Assembly (NCBI RefSeq): GCF_001612555.1
Contig: NZ_CP015110.1
Coordinates: 558,001 to 622,000 of the forward strand
Source of the DNA: Acinetobacter sp. TGL-Y2
Lineage (GTDB): Bacteria; Pseudomonadota; Gammaproteobacteria; Pseudomonadales; Moraxellaceae
Direction of reading: 5' to 3'
DNA: 64,000 nucleotides
A program made the position numbers and the translations under genes. Every line of letters begins with the position of its first letter. The first letter of the stretch is position 1. Below are positions 34,635 to 43,759 of this stretch, piece after piece. The notes below the pieces were generated by a model. That model ran no database searches. It saw only the letters and a program-made list of their open reading frames with translations, and was not told the DNA's origin.

Positions 34635-35686
34635 TAAGACATGCGAAACTGAGTGATGCCATCCAAATTGCAGCAGTACATATATTGAGTTGGAAAGAAA
34701 CGTATACTGGAATTGTTGATCAAGAAATTTTAAATCGTTTAGATGAATCAAAAAAAATCAAGATTTGGGAGAGTGTACTAAAAGATCCAAACCAAGTTGT
34801 TTGGGTATACGAGGAAGATCAAACAGTCCTTGGATTCGCAGATTTCTACTTTGATGTGAGTAAAAAAGTTGGAGAGCTTCGAGCAATTTATCTGCTAAAA
34901 AAGATACAAGCTAAAGGTGTAGGTCTACAATTGATGGAACAGGGTTTGGCATTATTCAAACAAAAACAATGCCATTTGATGAAGATCGAAGTATTTGATC
35001 GAAATCCAAGCCGTTATTTTTATGAAAAGCTTGGAGCAAAGTGTATTAAAATTGAGGATGCTTCAAATTATGCTCATGAATTAAAAATTTTACATTATCA
35101 CTTAAGCATTGAAACAAATAAAAAAGGAGCTGAGTTGATGTCTGATACACAGTATTTAGCGGAATTACAAAAACAAGTTCAACAAGGCAAACGTTTTGAA
35201 TATTTAGGCTTTTGGGGGCATACATCCAAACAGTCTCATATCGTAGATAAAAGTTGTTTAAGTCAGTGGTATCCTGCCAGTTTTGAACTTGATGGGCATC
35301 TTTATAAAAATACTGAGCAATATATGATGGCTCAAAAAGCCAAATTGTTTGATGATTATGATATCTTTTCTAAGATTCTTTTAACTGGGAATCCAAAAGA
35401 AATTAAAGCACTAGGTCGTTTAGTTAAAAATTATCAAGATGATACATGGGTAAAACATCGTTTGGCTATTGTGGTTAAAGGGAATTTGGCTAAATTCTCA
35501 CAAAATAAAAACTTAGGTCAATTCCTATTAAATACGGGAGATCAGGTCTTAGTTGAGGCTTCGCCGTTTGATAAAATTTGGGGAATTGGCGTCGACGAAC
35601 ATGACCAGACTGTAGACAAGCCTGTTCTTTGGAAGGGATTAAATCTACTCGGTTTTGCTTTGATGGAAGTACGGAAACAATTATAA
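34631..35686 (+). CDS. GNAT acetyltransferase fused to a NADAR domain
   Basis: A 351-aa fusion. Residues ~1-158 are a GNAT: MIRHAKLSDAIQIAAVHILSW, ELRAIYLLKKIQAKGVGLQLMEQ (acetyl-CoA loop) and RNPSRYFYEKLGAK. Residues ~170-351 are a NADAR (YbiA-like) domain: FEYLGFWGH, ASFELDGHLYKNTEQYMMAQKAKLF, SPFDKIWGIGVDEHD and WKGLNLLGFALMEVR. NADAR proteins cleave N-glycosidic bonds of riboflavin intermediates and some remove ADP-ribose from guanine. A strong internal Shine-Dalgarno (AAGGAG, 35124-35129) stands 8 bases before the in-frame ATG 35138, so a separate 182-aa NADAR protein is probably also made. It overlaps the kinase gene by 4 bp. Confidence 0.85.
   Translation: MIRHAKLSDAIQIAAVHILSWKETYTGIVDQEILNRLDESKKIKIWESVLKDPNQVVWVYEEDQTVLGFADFYFDVSKKVGELRAIYLLKKIQAKGVGLQLMEQGLALFKQKQCHLMKIEVFDRNPSRYFYEKLGAKCIKIEDASNYAHELKILHYHLSIETNKKGAELMSDTQYLAELQKQVQQGKRFEYLGFWGHTSKQSHIVDKSCLSQWYPASFELDGHLYKNTEQYMMAQKAKLFDDYDIFSKILLTGNPKEIKALGRLVKNYQDDTWVKHRLAIVVKGNLAKFSQNKNLGQFLLNTGDQVLVEASPFDKIWGIGVDEHDQTVDKPVLWKGLNLLGFALMEVRKQL
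35124..35140 (+). promoter_or_regulatory. Internal ribosome binding site and start for the NADAR domain
   Basis: AAGGAG at 35124-35129 and an in-frame ATG at 35138, exactly at the GNAT/NADAR junction. This is the best Shine-Dalgarno in the cassette. It suggests two once-separate genes whose stop was lost, or deliberate dual translation. Confidence 0.65.
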
Positions 35687-35706
35687 ATTGCCTCCGTACT
35701 CATTTT

Positions 35707-36750
35707 TTATAGCCCAAAATAATAAGCACAAACACAAATCAACACGGTAATCATAATTAAAGCAAAAACATTCGATTTACCCGATTTATGCTCTGATTTT
35801 GAACTGTGTATTTCATTATTGAAAAAGCGCTTTTCAGTTTTGTATGTTGCAGGTTCATCTAACGGTGAGCTCACCTCAATCGGGGTTAATCGAGCCGTTT
35901 TGTAGTGATTGGCCACTTTGGTCACGAATTTTGCAGTGAGGTCTTCAAGTTTTTGTTGGAAGTGACGCAGATTCAAAATTTCATCCGCCGCTAATGCTTG
36001 GCCATTCTCTTGAATAGGCTGTCTGATTTTTTGGGATATATAACGATGCAGGGCATCTAATCGAATCAAGCTGTCGTGGGCATATGTAGCATTGTAATGG
36101 CTGGGTAGAAGAGCCAAGTTCAGTTGATCTGAAATAATGGAGTCTTCACTGTTTGGTTTCAATTCATAGCCATAATAGGACTGACCCAACAAATGAGGTG
36201 CAATAAAGCCTTGAGCCAAAGGCTGATCAAATAATGCATGTTCTGTAAAGACGTGAATATCATCCCAATTTGGCTGTTGCAGATCAGCCTCGACACGTTT
36301 TGCATGGGTTGAGTTGAGTTCAAAACGCCACATGATTTCTGTACGAACCTTACTTCTTTGATGTAGTGGTACGTCAAAATCATTGTCCGCGGTATACCAT
36401 TCAGCCAGTTCTTTACCAAAAATCCAAGCAACTTGGGATTTGGCATGATGACTGACAATAAAGTGCGCATAGGGCAGCAATTCCACATTCGGATTGGGGT
36501 TTTTTTCATCCATAAGGAGGCTTGAGTTGTGTAAGCTAATTTTGCTTACCCCTTGTTTTTTTAAACTTTCTAACCATATTTGAAAATGTTGTGCTAGCAA
36601 ATGCTGATTATTTAAATCACGAAAAGCCAAAATATGTTGGTTAAAAATGGCATGATTCGCCCAGTCATTGAAACTGAGGTTTTGATTTAGATATTCATTG
36701 CCATAGCTGACAAGTGCAAGTTGTTGTTTCCAAATTGGGTCAAGAGCCAT
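35707..36750 (-). CDS. C-terminally membrane-anchored protein of unknown function (island paralogue B)
   Basis: A 347-aa protein without a signal peptide and with a single hydrophobic segment at the very end (~327-345, NVFALIMITVLICVCAYYFG), so it is tail-anchored in the inner membrane with a cytoplasmic body. It has a Ser/Lys-rich linker before the anchor (NEIHSSKSEHKSGKS). It shares spaced similarity with the protein at 32454-33611, as listed there. No enzymatic motif was recognised. It is transcribed towards the GNAT-NADAR gene, with 20 bp between stops and no terminator, so the transcripts overlap. Upstream is pheS, divergent. Confidence 0.72.
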   Translation of the reverse strand: MALDPIWKQQLALVSYGNEYLNQNLSFNDWANHAIFNQHILAFRDLNNQHLLAQHFQIWLESLKKQGVSKISLHNSSLLMDEKNPNPNVELLPYAHFIVSHHAKSQVAWIFGKELAEWYTADNDFDVPLHQRSKVRTEIMWRFELNSTHAKRVEADLQQPNWDDIHVFTEHALFDQPLAQGFIAPHLLGQSYYGYELKPNSEDSIISDQLNLALLPSHYNATYAHDSLIRLDALHRYISQKIRQPIQENGQALAADEILNLRHFQQKLEDLTAKFVTKVANHYKTARLTPIEVSSPLDEPATYKTEKRFFNNEIHSSKSEHKSGKSNVFALIMITVLICVCAYYFGL

Positions 36751-36841
36751 GGTTCATCTTCTGGGTGACATTGGCAATATCTTATCCTTTTTATAAATCA
36801 AATTACTATTCTTATTGCGCATATAATTTTCCGCTTTCTAA

Positions 36842-37900
<1,059 letters not shown>

Positions 37901-37939
37901 TAGTTTGAATCGATATTTAACAATTTAAAGGTTTATAAA

Positions 37940-38034
37940 AATCCCCCTAAATCCCCCTTTAGAAAGGGGGACTTCCACGTTATGAAGATCGCACGTGTTT
38001 CCCCCTCTTTTTCAAAGAGGGGTTAGGGGAGATT
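37940..38034. repeat. Intergenic inverted-repeat element, copy 1 (pheS-pheT spacer)
   Basis: A ~95-bp element with imperfect terminal inverted repeats: the left end reads AATCCCCCTAAATCCCCCTT and the right end, reverse complemented, AATCTCCCCTAACCCCTCTT. Each half forms its own hairpin (CCCCCTTT/AAAGGGGG; CCCTCTTT/AAAGAGGG). It ends a few bases before the pheT Shine-Dalgarno AAGGA (38035-38039). A second relative is at 48952-49042. No coding capacity; likely a small miniature mobile or REP-like element. Confidence 0.8.
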
Positions 38035-38047
38035 AAGGAAATTGAAT

Positions 38048-40429
38048 ATGAAAATTAGCGAAAATTGGTTACGTACATGGGTGAATCCTGCTGTAGACAG
38101 CGATACGCTTTCAAATCAACTCACCATGTTGGGTTTAGAGGTTGATGAGCTTTCTCCTGCAGCTAAACCATTTACAGGCGTGCTTGTGGGTGAAGTGTTG
38201 ACTGTAGAGCAACATCCAGATGCAGACCGCTTACGTGTAACGACGGTCAATATTGGTTCGGGTGAGCCATTACAAATCGTATGCGGTGCACCAAACGTGC
38301 GTGTGGGTATGAAAGCACCGGTTGCAACCATTGGTGCGGTGTTGCCTGGCGATTTTAAAATTAAAAAAGGCAAGCTTCGTGGTGTTGAATCACAAGGCAT
38401 GCTATGCGGTGCATCTGAAATTGATTTAGAAGATAAAATTGATGGTTTGTTAGAGCTTCCAGATGATGCGCCAGTGGGTGTAAATATTCGTGAATACTTA
38501 GACCTTGATGACAACGTCATCGATATCAGTATTACGCCTAACCGTGGTGACTGTTTCAGTATTCGTGGGATTGCACGTGAAATTGGAGTGATCAACCAAT
38601 TGCCTGTAAATGCCCCTGAAATTAAAGATGTTACTGCAACGATTTCAGATGAAAAGAAAGTGGTTGTTACAACTGAAGGTTGCCCACGCTATTTAGGTCG
38701 CGTAATCAAAAATGTAAACACCAAAGCTGCAACACCTGTATGGATGGAGCGAGCACTTGCGCGTTCAGGTATTCGTCAGCACAGCATTTTAGTTGATATT
38801 ACCAACTATGTGCTTATGGAACTGGGTCAACCGCTACATGCGTTTGATGCTGGAAAAGTTCAAGGTTCGGTTCATGTCCGTCAAGCGACCGCAAGTGAGA
38901 AACTGGTTCTACTGAATGAACAAGAAGTTGAGCTGAATACTGATGTTATGGTCATTGCAGATGATGAGAAAGCATTGGCAATCGCAGGGGTTATGGGCGG
39001 ATTATCTTCATCTGTAACAGATGAAACCACTGAAATTTTTCTTGAATCTGCATTCTTTGCACCACTTGCAATTGCGGGTCGTGCGCGTAAATTTGGTCTG
39101 CATACAGATGCATCACAGCGTTATGAACGCGGTGTAGATTTTGAATTACCTATGATGGCAATGCAACGTGTATCACAATTGATTTCTGAGCTTGCTGGTG
39201 GTGAATTTGGTCCAATTACCATTGCAGAAAACGCGGCAGTTTTGCCAACGCGTGATGCAATTCAACTGAATCAAGTCCAAGTGGATCAATTGCTAGGTTA
39301 TAAAGTTGAATCTGATTTCATTGGCGATGCATTAACACGTCTTGGCTGTATTGTTACTGTTCAAGCAGAAGGGCAATGGTCAGTGATTCCACCATCACAT
39401 CGTTATGATATGGCCATTTACCAAGATTTGATTGAAGAAGTGGCACGTATTCATGGTTATGACAACATTCAAATCAGCTTACCCGTCATTGATGTAAAAT
39501 TGGCGAAGCATCAGGACCAGTTTGAATTGCCACAATTACGTCAAACTCTAGTCACTTTGGGTTATCAAGAAGCCATCAGCTTTAGCTTTGCAGATTTAAA
39601 ACTTGAAAAGCAATTGAATCCTGCGGTGAATCCATTGGCATTGGCAAACCCAATTTCAAGCGATTTGGCAGTCATGCGTTCAACTCTACTCTCAAGCTTA
39701 ATTCCATGTGTACAGCACAATATTAATCGTCAGCAGAGTCGTGTTCGCTTCTTTGAATTAGGTTTGCGTTTTGATTATCAAGATGCAAGCAGCATTCATG
39801 ACTTAAAGCAAATTCCAACGCTTGCGATGATTGCAGTGGGTGCAAAAACTTCAGAATCTTGGCATGCTAAAGCACAGACCATGGATTTCTTCGATCTTAA
39901 AGGTGAGGTAGAAGAGATTTTAGCGGCAGGTCGTGTCAAGGTTGAGTATATTCGTTCAACGCGTAGTTGGCTACATCCAGGACAATCTGCTGAAATTTTA
40001 GTGAATGGAAAATCAATCGGTTACTTAGGTCGCATGCATCCTTCATTGGAGGAGAAACTCGACTTAGGCACAACATGGGTTGCAGAAGTCGATCAATTGT
40101 CTGTTTTGCAAACTTATGTATCTAATTTTACAGAATTATCACGATTTCCATCGGTTAGACGTGATATTGCGCTTTTAATTAATGATAAGATTAATGTTAG
40201 TGAAATTCAGCAACTTATCGAAAAAGCAGGTGGTGAGCTTTTAGACTCTACTTGGTTATTCGATGTGTACACGGGTCAAGGTGTTGAAGATGGCAAGCGC
40301 TCATTGGCATTTGCACTTCTATGGCAACATCCATCACGCACACTTGAAGATGCTGAAATTAAATCCGGCATGGATCACATTATTCAAGTGTTGCAAGACA
40401 CTTACCAAGCGACATTGAGGGCCTCATGA
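38048..40429 (+). CDS. pheT: Phenylalanine-tRNA ligase beta subunit
   Basis: A 793-aa subunit from ATG 38048. N-terminal OB fold/EMAP-like domain ([20 protein letters not shown]), B3/B4 editing region ([29 protein letters not shown]), [22 protein letters not shown], then B5-B8 with the catalytic-like domain (FFELGLRF) and the C-terminal anticodon-recognition domain ([16 protein letters not shown]). AAGGA is 8 bases before the ATG. An in-frame TTG at 38042 would add two residues. Overlaps ihfA by ATGA. Confidence 0.96.
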   Translation: MKISENWLRTWVNPAVDSDTLSNQLTMLGLEVDELSPAAKPFTGVLVGEVLTVEQHPDADRLRVTTVNIGSGEPLQIVCGAPNVRVGMKAPVATIGAVLPGDFKIKKGKLRGVESQGMLCGASEIDLEDKIDGLLELPDDAPVGVNIREYLDLDDNVIDISITPNRGDCFSIRGIAREIGVINQLPVNAPEIKDVTATISDEKKVVVTTEGCPRYLGRVIKNVNTKAATPVWMERALARSGIRQHSILVDITNYVLMELGQPLHAFDAGKVQGSVHVRQATASEKLVLLNEQEVELNTDVMVIADDEKALAIAGVMGGLSSSVTDETTEIFLESAFFAPLAIAGRARKFGLHTDASQRYERGVDFELPMMAMQRVSQLISELAGGEFGPITIAENAAVLPTRDAIQLNQVQVDQLLGYKVESDFIGDALTRLGCIVTVQAEGQWSVIPPSHRYDMAIYQDLIEEVARIHGYDNIQISLPVIDVKLAKHQDQFELPQLRQTLVTLGYQEAISFSFADLKLEKQLNPAVNPLALANPISSDLAVMRSTLLSSLIPCVQHNINRQQSRVRFFELGLRFDYQDASSIHDLKQIPTLAMIAVGAKTSESWHAKAQTMDFFDLKGEVEEILAAGRVKVEYIRSTRSWLHPGQSAEILVNGKSIGYLGRMHPSLEEKLDLGTTWVAEVDQLSVLQTYVSNFTELSRFPSVRRDIALLINDKINVSEIQQLIEKAGGELLDSTWLFDVYTGQGVEDGKRSLAFALLWQHPSRTLEDAEIKSGMDHIIQVLQDTYQATLRAS

Positions 40430-40722
40430 CAGCATTAACAAAAGCAGAAATGGCTGATCATTTGAGTGAGCTCACGAGTTTAAACCGTCGTGAAGCTAAG
40501 CAAATGGTTGAGTTGTTTTTTGATGAAATTAGCCAAGCATTGATTGCTGGCGAACACGTCAAACTTTCAGGTTTTGGTAATTTTGAACTACGTGACAAAC
40601 GTCAACGTCCAGGGCGAAACCCGAAGACTGGGGAAGAGATTCCAATTTCAGCGCGACGTGTTGTTACATTCCGCGCGGGTCAGAAATTTAGACAACGTGT
40701 GGGTACAGAGCAAGTTGATTAA
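40426..40722 (+). CDS. ihfA: Integration host factor alpha subunit
   Basis: A 98-aa HU/IHF-family DNA-bending protein: [59 protein letters not shown] (the DNA-intercalating beta arm with Pro65-like proline), then [16 protein letters not shown]. Translationally coupled to pheT (4-bp overlap), the usual gammaproteobacterial arrangement. IHF heterodimer partner ihfB is not in this window. Confidence 0.97.
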   Translation: MTALTKAEMADHLSELTSLNRREAKQMVELFFDEISQALIAGEHVKLSGFGNFELRDKRQRPGRNPKTGEEIPISARRVVTFRAGQKFRQRVGTEQVD

Positions 40723-40739
40723 TACTCTCTGATTTTAAG

Positions 40740-40771
40740 AACCTCGAATAGTTCGCTATTCGGGGTTTTTT
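40740..40771 (+). terminator. Terminator after ihfA
   Basis: Stem AACCTCGAATAG, loop TTCG, CTATTCGGGGTT, then Ts; 17 bp after the ihfA stop. Confidence 0.93.
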
Positions 40772-40829
40772 ATTATGAATATTTTGATTTGATCATGAAA
40801 AATAACTTCTTACGCAAAATCTGGGCGAA

Positions 40830-40858
40830 AAAAAAGAGAACCAGAGGTTCTCTTTTTT
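40830..40858 (-). terminator. Terminator of the Ala-rich lipoprotein gene
   Basis: AAAAAAGAGAACC, loop AGA, GGTTCTCTTTTTT; on the minus strand the A run becomes the U tract, 22 bp after the stop. Confidence 0.9.
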
Positions 40859-40880
40859 CGAATAATAATCTAAAAGACTA

Positions 40881-41165
40881 TTATTGAGCAGCAGAAGCAG
40901 AAGCAGTAGCGTCAGCAGCAGCATCAACAGCAGCAGATGCAGCATCAACAGCAGTGTCAGCAGCAGCAGCAGCTTCAACAGCTACGTCAGATGCAGCTTC
41001 AACTGCAGCAGCATCAGCAGCTACAACAGCTTCAGATGCAGCTTCAACAGCTTCAGATGCAGCAGCGTTAGCGTCAGCAGCAGCTTCTTCAGTTTTTTTA
41101 GCACAACCAACGAAAGCTAAAGTAGTAGCAACGGCAGCAGCAATAGCAATTTTTTTGAATAACAT
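40881..41165 (-). CDS. Small alanine-rich lipoprotein
   Basis: A 94-aa lipoprotein: signal MLFKKIAIAAAVATTLAFVG then Cys21 (lipobox FVGC), followed by AKKTEE and ~65 residues almost wholly Ala, Glu, Asp, Ser, Val, Thr. These fall in near-heptad blocks (EAASEAV, VAADAAA, VEAASDV, TAVDAAS, AAVDAAA), which should form a long amphipathic or coiled helix, as in Lpp or OprI. It lacks the C-terminal Lys that links Lpp to peptidoglycan. It has a strong terminator and its own upstream region; such proteins are often abundant. The repetitive GCA/GCT codons leave the opposite strand open, producing misleading shadow frames. Confidence 0.83.
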   Translation of the reverse strand: MLFKKIAIAAAVATTLAFVGCAKKTEEAAADANAAASEAVEAASEAVVAADAAAVEAASDVAVEAAAAADTAVDAASAAVDAAADATASASAAQ

Positions 41166-41526
41166 GGCATCACTCTCATTAAATATATAGAGACAAAAAA
41201 CCCGGTTAGTCTGTTGTGTGCTTTTATTATTCCTAACGTTAGCAAGGTTAATAACGCATGGAGCAGCCTAACTGGTATGCCGACATGCTATCACTGCGCA
41301 TTTTGAATTACTACTGGGTAAAATGAAAAAAATGCCCAAAATGACAAAAAAACGATGCTTTTTTAACAGATAATTACAATTGATTTGTCATTTTAAATTG
41401 GATAAATACAAACTAAGCTACTAAAAATATGGTAGTTTTATAGTGAGGCTTGATATTTATCAAATTCTTATAAATAACTTTACAGAGTTTTGAGCCAATT
41501 GTGTATTTATGTAATAGCTGTCAACC
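41166..41526. other. Gene-free spacer between the lipoprotein gene and the rho terminator
   Basis: About 360 bp, AT-rich. It holds the promoter and leader of the minus-strand Ala-rich lipoprotein gene, but I could not place a convincing promoter pair. No open frame of interest, repeat or RNA gene is seen; a leading role of the segment 41260-41520 as an unannotated small RNA cannot be excluded. Confidence 0.5.
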
Positions 41527-41561
41527 AAAAAAAGACCACCTATTAAAGGTGGTCTTTTTTT
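41527..41561 (-). terminator. Hairpin terminator at the end of rho
   Basis: ACCACCT, loop ATTAA, AGGTGGT flanked by A and T runs on both sides; 13 bp after the rho stop. Confidence 0.93.
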
Positions 41562-41573
41562 ATGACTAAAGAA

Positions 41574-42842
41574 TTAATTTGCAGCTTTACGCTTCATTTG
41601 ATCAAAGAAGTCATCATTGGTTTTGGTTTCTTTCATACGGTCGAGTAGAAATTCCATTGCTGCAAGCTCATCCATTGGATGTAGTAGCTTACGTAAAATC
41701 CAGACTTTACGTAGATTATCTTCAGACATGAGACGTTCTTCACGACGCGTGCCTGATTTTTTAATGTTCATAGCAGGGAAGACGCGTTTTTCAGCAATAC
41801 GGCGATCAAGTGTAATCTCTTGGTTACCTGTACCTTTGAATTCTTCGTAAATCACTTCATCCATTTTACTGCCCGTTTCAATCAGCGCAGTAGAAATGAT
41901 GGTCAATGAGCCACCTTCTTCGATATTACGTGCAGCACCGAAGAAACGCTTTGGACGCTCAAGTGCATGTGCATCCAAACCACCGGTCAATACTTTGCCC
42001 GATGACGGAATCACAGTATTATAAGCACGCGCTAAACGCGTGATGGAGTCAAGTAGAATAACCACATCTTTCTTGTGTTCAACTAAACGTTTCGCTTTTT
42101 CAATGACCATTTCAGCCACTTGAACGTGACGAGCAGGGGCTTCATCGAAGGTTGATGCAATGACTTCACCGCGAACTGTACGTTCCATTTCTGTTACTTC
42201 CTCTGGACGTTCGTCAATAAGAAGAACGATCAGGAAAATTTCAGGGTTATTACGTACAATCGATTGTGCGATATTTTGAAGTAAAATGGTTTTACCCGCT
42301 TTGGGTGGTGCAACGATAATTGAACGTTGACCTTTACCAATCGGCGCTATCAGATCGACCACACGAGAGGTCAAATCTTCAGTCGAACCATTCCCTAACT
42401 CCATCATCAACTGTTCAGTTGGGAAGAGTGGGGTTAAGTTTTCAAAAAGAATTTTATTACGTGAGTTTTCAGGTGTGTCGTAGTTAATTTGGTTGACTTT
42501 TAACAGTGCAAAATAACGTTCACCTTCTTTTGGTGGACGAATCGTACCTGTAATGGTGTCACCCGTGCGTAAGTTAAAACGACGAATTTGCGACGGACTG
42601 ATATAGATATCATCAGGACCCGCGAGGTAAGAGCCTGCTGCGGAACGAAGAAAGCCAAAACCATCAGAAAGAATTTCAAGAACACCATCACCAAAAATCT
42701 CTTCACCATTCATTGCATGGCGTTTCAAAATGGCAAAGATAATGTCTTGCTTACGGTTACGTGCCATTCCTTCTAGGCCCATGAACTCAGCAATTTTGAT
42801 GAGTTCGCCTATCGGTTTTTTCTTGAGTTCAGTTAAGTTCAT
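41574..42842 (-). CDS. rho: Transcription termination factor Rho
   Basis: The hexameric RNA-dependent helicase (422 aa). N-terminal helix bundle ([19 protein letters not shown]), cold-shock-like RNA domain ([38 protein letters not shown]), Walker [17 protein letters not shown], Walker [18 protein letters not shown]-loop [11 protein letters not shown] and the R-loop region [22 protein letters not shown]. There is no long insertion. The 268-bp leader between here and the trxA terminator fits the autoregulated leader known for rho in other species. It forms its own transcript after trxA. Confidence 0.97.
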   Translation of the reverse strand: MNLTELKKKPIGELIKIAEFMGLEGMARNRKQDIIFAILKRHAMNGEEIFGDGVLEILSDGFGFLRSAAGSYLAGPDDIYISPSQIRRFNLRTGDTITGTIRPPKEGERYFALLKVNQINYDTPENSRNKILFENLTPLFPTEQLMMELGNGSTEDLTSRVVDLIAPIGKGQRSIIVAPPKAGKTILLQNIAQSIVRNNPEIFLIVLLIDERPEEVTEMERTVRGEVIASTFDEAPARHVQVAEMVIEKAKRLVEHKKDVVILLDSITRLARAYNTVIPSSGKVLTGGLDAHALERPKRFFGAARNIEEGGSLTIISTALIETGSKMDEVIYEEFKGTGNQEITLDRRIAEKRVFPAMNIKKSGTRREERLMSEDNLRKVWILRKLLHPMDELAAMEFLLDRMKETKTNDDFFDQMKRKAAN

Positions 42843-43110
42843 ATATGGTCAGATTGAATTAAGGATGTGTGGTACAAAATAGAAATGAAGCAAAAGACAT
42901 CCGCAGTGCAAGAAAAGAGTAGCAATTGATTTGCACAACAACAAACTCAGAATCTAGTTAGTTCTTTCGAGGAGAAATGTGTAAAAACAATTTCTTTAGC
43001 CGAGCGGCGATCTTATGTTTTGTGTTTTGTAAGAAACGTGGAGGAAATTTCCAAGTGTTCCTTGAACATGCAATATAAGTGAGATAGCGAACTTTGTCAA
43101 TTTAAGGATG
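42843..43110. other. rho leader / upstream region
   Basis: About 270 bp between the rho start and the trxA terminator. On the minus strand this is the rho 5' leader. No gene is seen; the region has C-poor, A/T-rich stretches. Rho-dependent self-attenuation is known in E. coli and is plausible here, but no rhoL-like leader peptide was found. Confidence 0.5.
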
Positions 43111-43136
43111 AAAAAAACGCCATGAAATCACGGCGC
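43111..43136 (-). terminator. Terminator of trxA
   Basis: On the minus strand CGCCGTG, loop ATTT, CATGGCG, then seven Us; 28 bp after the trxA stop. Confidence 0.9.
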
Positions 43137-43163
43137 TTGATGTTCTAAATTTGAATTTAAAAT

Positions 43164-43490
43164 TTAGATATTTTCTTCGATGAATGCAGCCAATTTAGAT
43201 TTAGGCGCAGCACCCACTTGTTGACCCACAACTTCACCATTTTTAAACATCAAAAGTGCAGGAATGTTACGAATGTTATAGTTTACCGCGGTCTCTTCGC
43301 AGGCAGTCACGTCAACTTTAACAATTTTCACTTTACCTTCATATTCATTTGCAAGTACTTCAAGTACAGGTGCAATGGCTTTACAAGGCGCACACCAGCC
43401 TGCCCAGAAATCGACAAGTACAGGTGTATCGGAGTTTAAAACGTCAGCTTCAAAATTAGCATCAGTGGTATTTACAATATTAGCGGACAT
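43164..43490 (-). CDS. trxA: Thioredoxin 1
   Basis: A 108-aa thioredoxin with active site Cys33-Ala-Pro-Cys36 (FWAGWCAPCKAIAPVL), where most enterobacterial thioredoxins have Gly. The buried Asp (LVDFWA), cis-Pro in NIPALLMFKNGEVV and the C-terminal helix are intact. It is a general disulfide reductase in the cytoplasm, supporting ribonucleotide reductase and methionine sulfoxide reductase. The trxA-rho order is common in gammaproteobacteria, but here a terminator separates them. Confidence 0.97.
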   Translation of the reverse strand: MSANIVNTTDANFEADVLNSDTPVLVDFWAGWCAPCKAIAPVLEVLANEYEGKVKIVKVDVTACEETAVNYNIRNIPALLMFKNGEVVGQQVGAAPKSKLAAFIEENI

Positions 43491-43759
43491 GGAAGTTGCT
43501 CCAAATGTTTTTTTAAAGATGATCTATCTATGAATATAAGTATTACATAGACATCTTTAACAAAGTAGGGGAATGCGTAAATTTTCAAGCTTTATTGTGC
43601 ATTTGTCCAATTGATGCTGACGATATTGACGATCGGTGTAACACAACTGTCATATATGCAGAAAAAGTAATAGCTCGTGAAATTGACTGAATAAATGGCT
43701 TTGAAATTAGTCTGAGGTGAATTAATCTAGGCACAATTCTGGATGAACTTGTTTAAATA

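Noticed and set aside
40884..41190. Open frames opposite and shifted to the Ala-rich lipoprotein, giving Ser-rich or Leu-rich proteins
   Set aside because: They arise from period-3 codon repeats (GCA/GCT); only the minus-strand frame has a signal peptide, lipobox and terminator.
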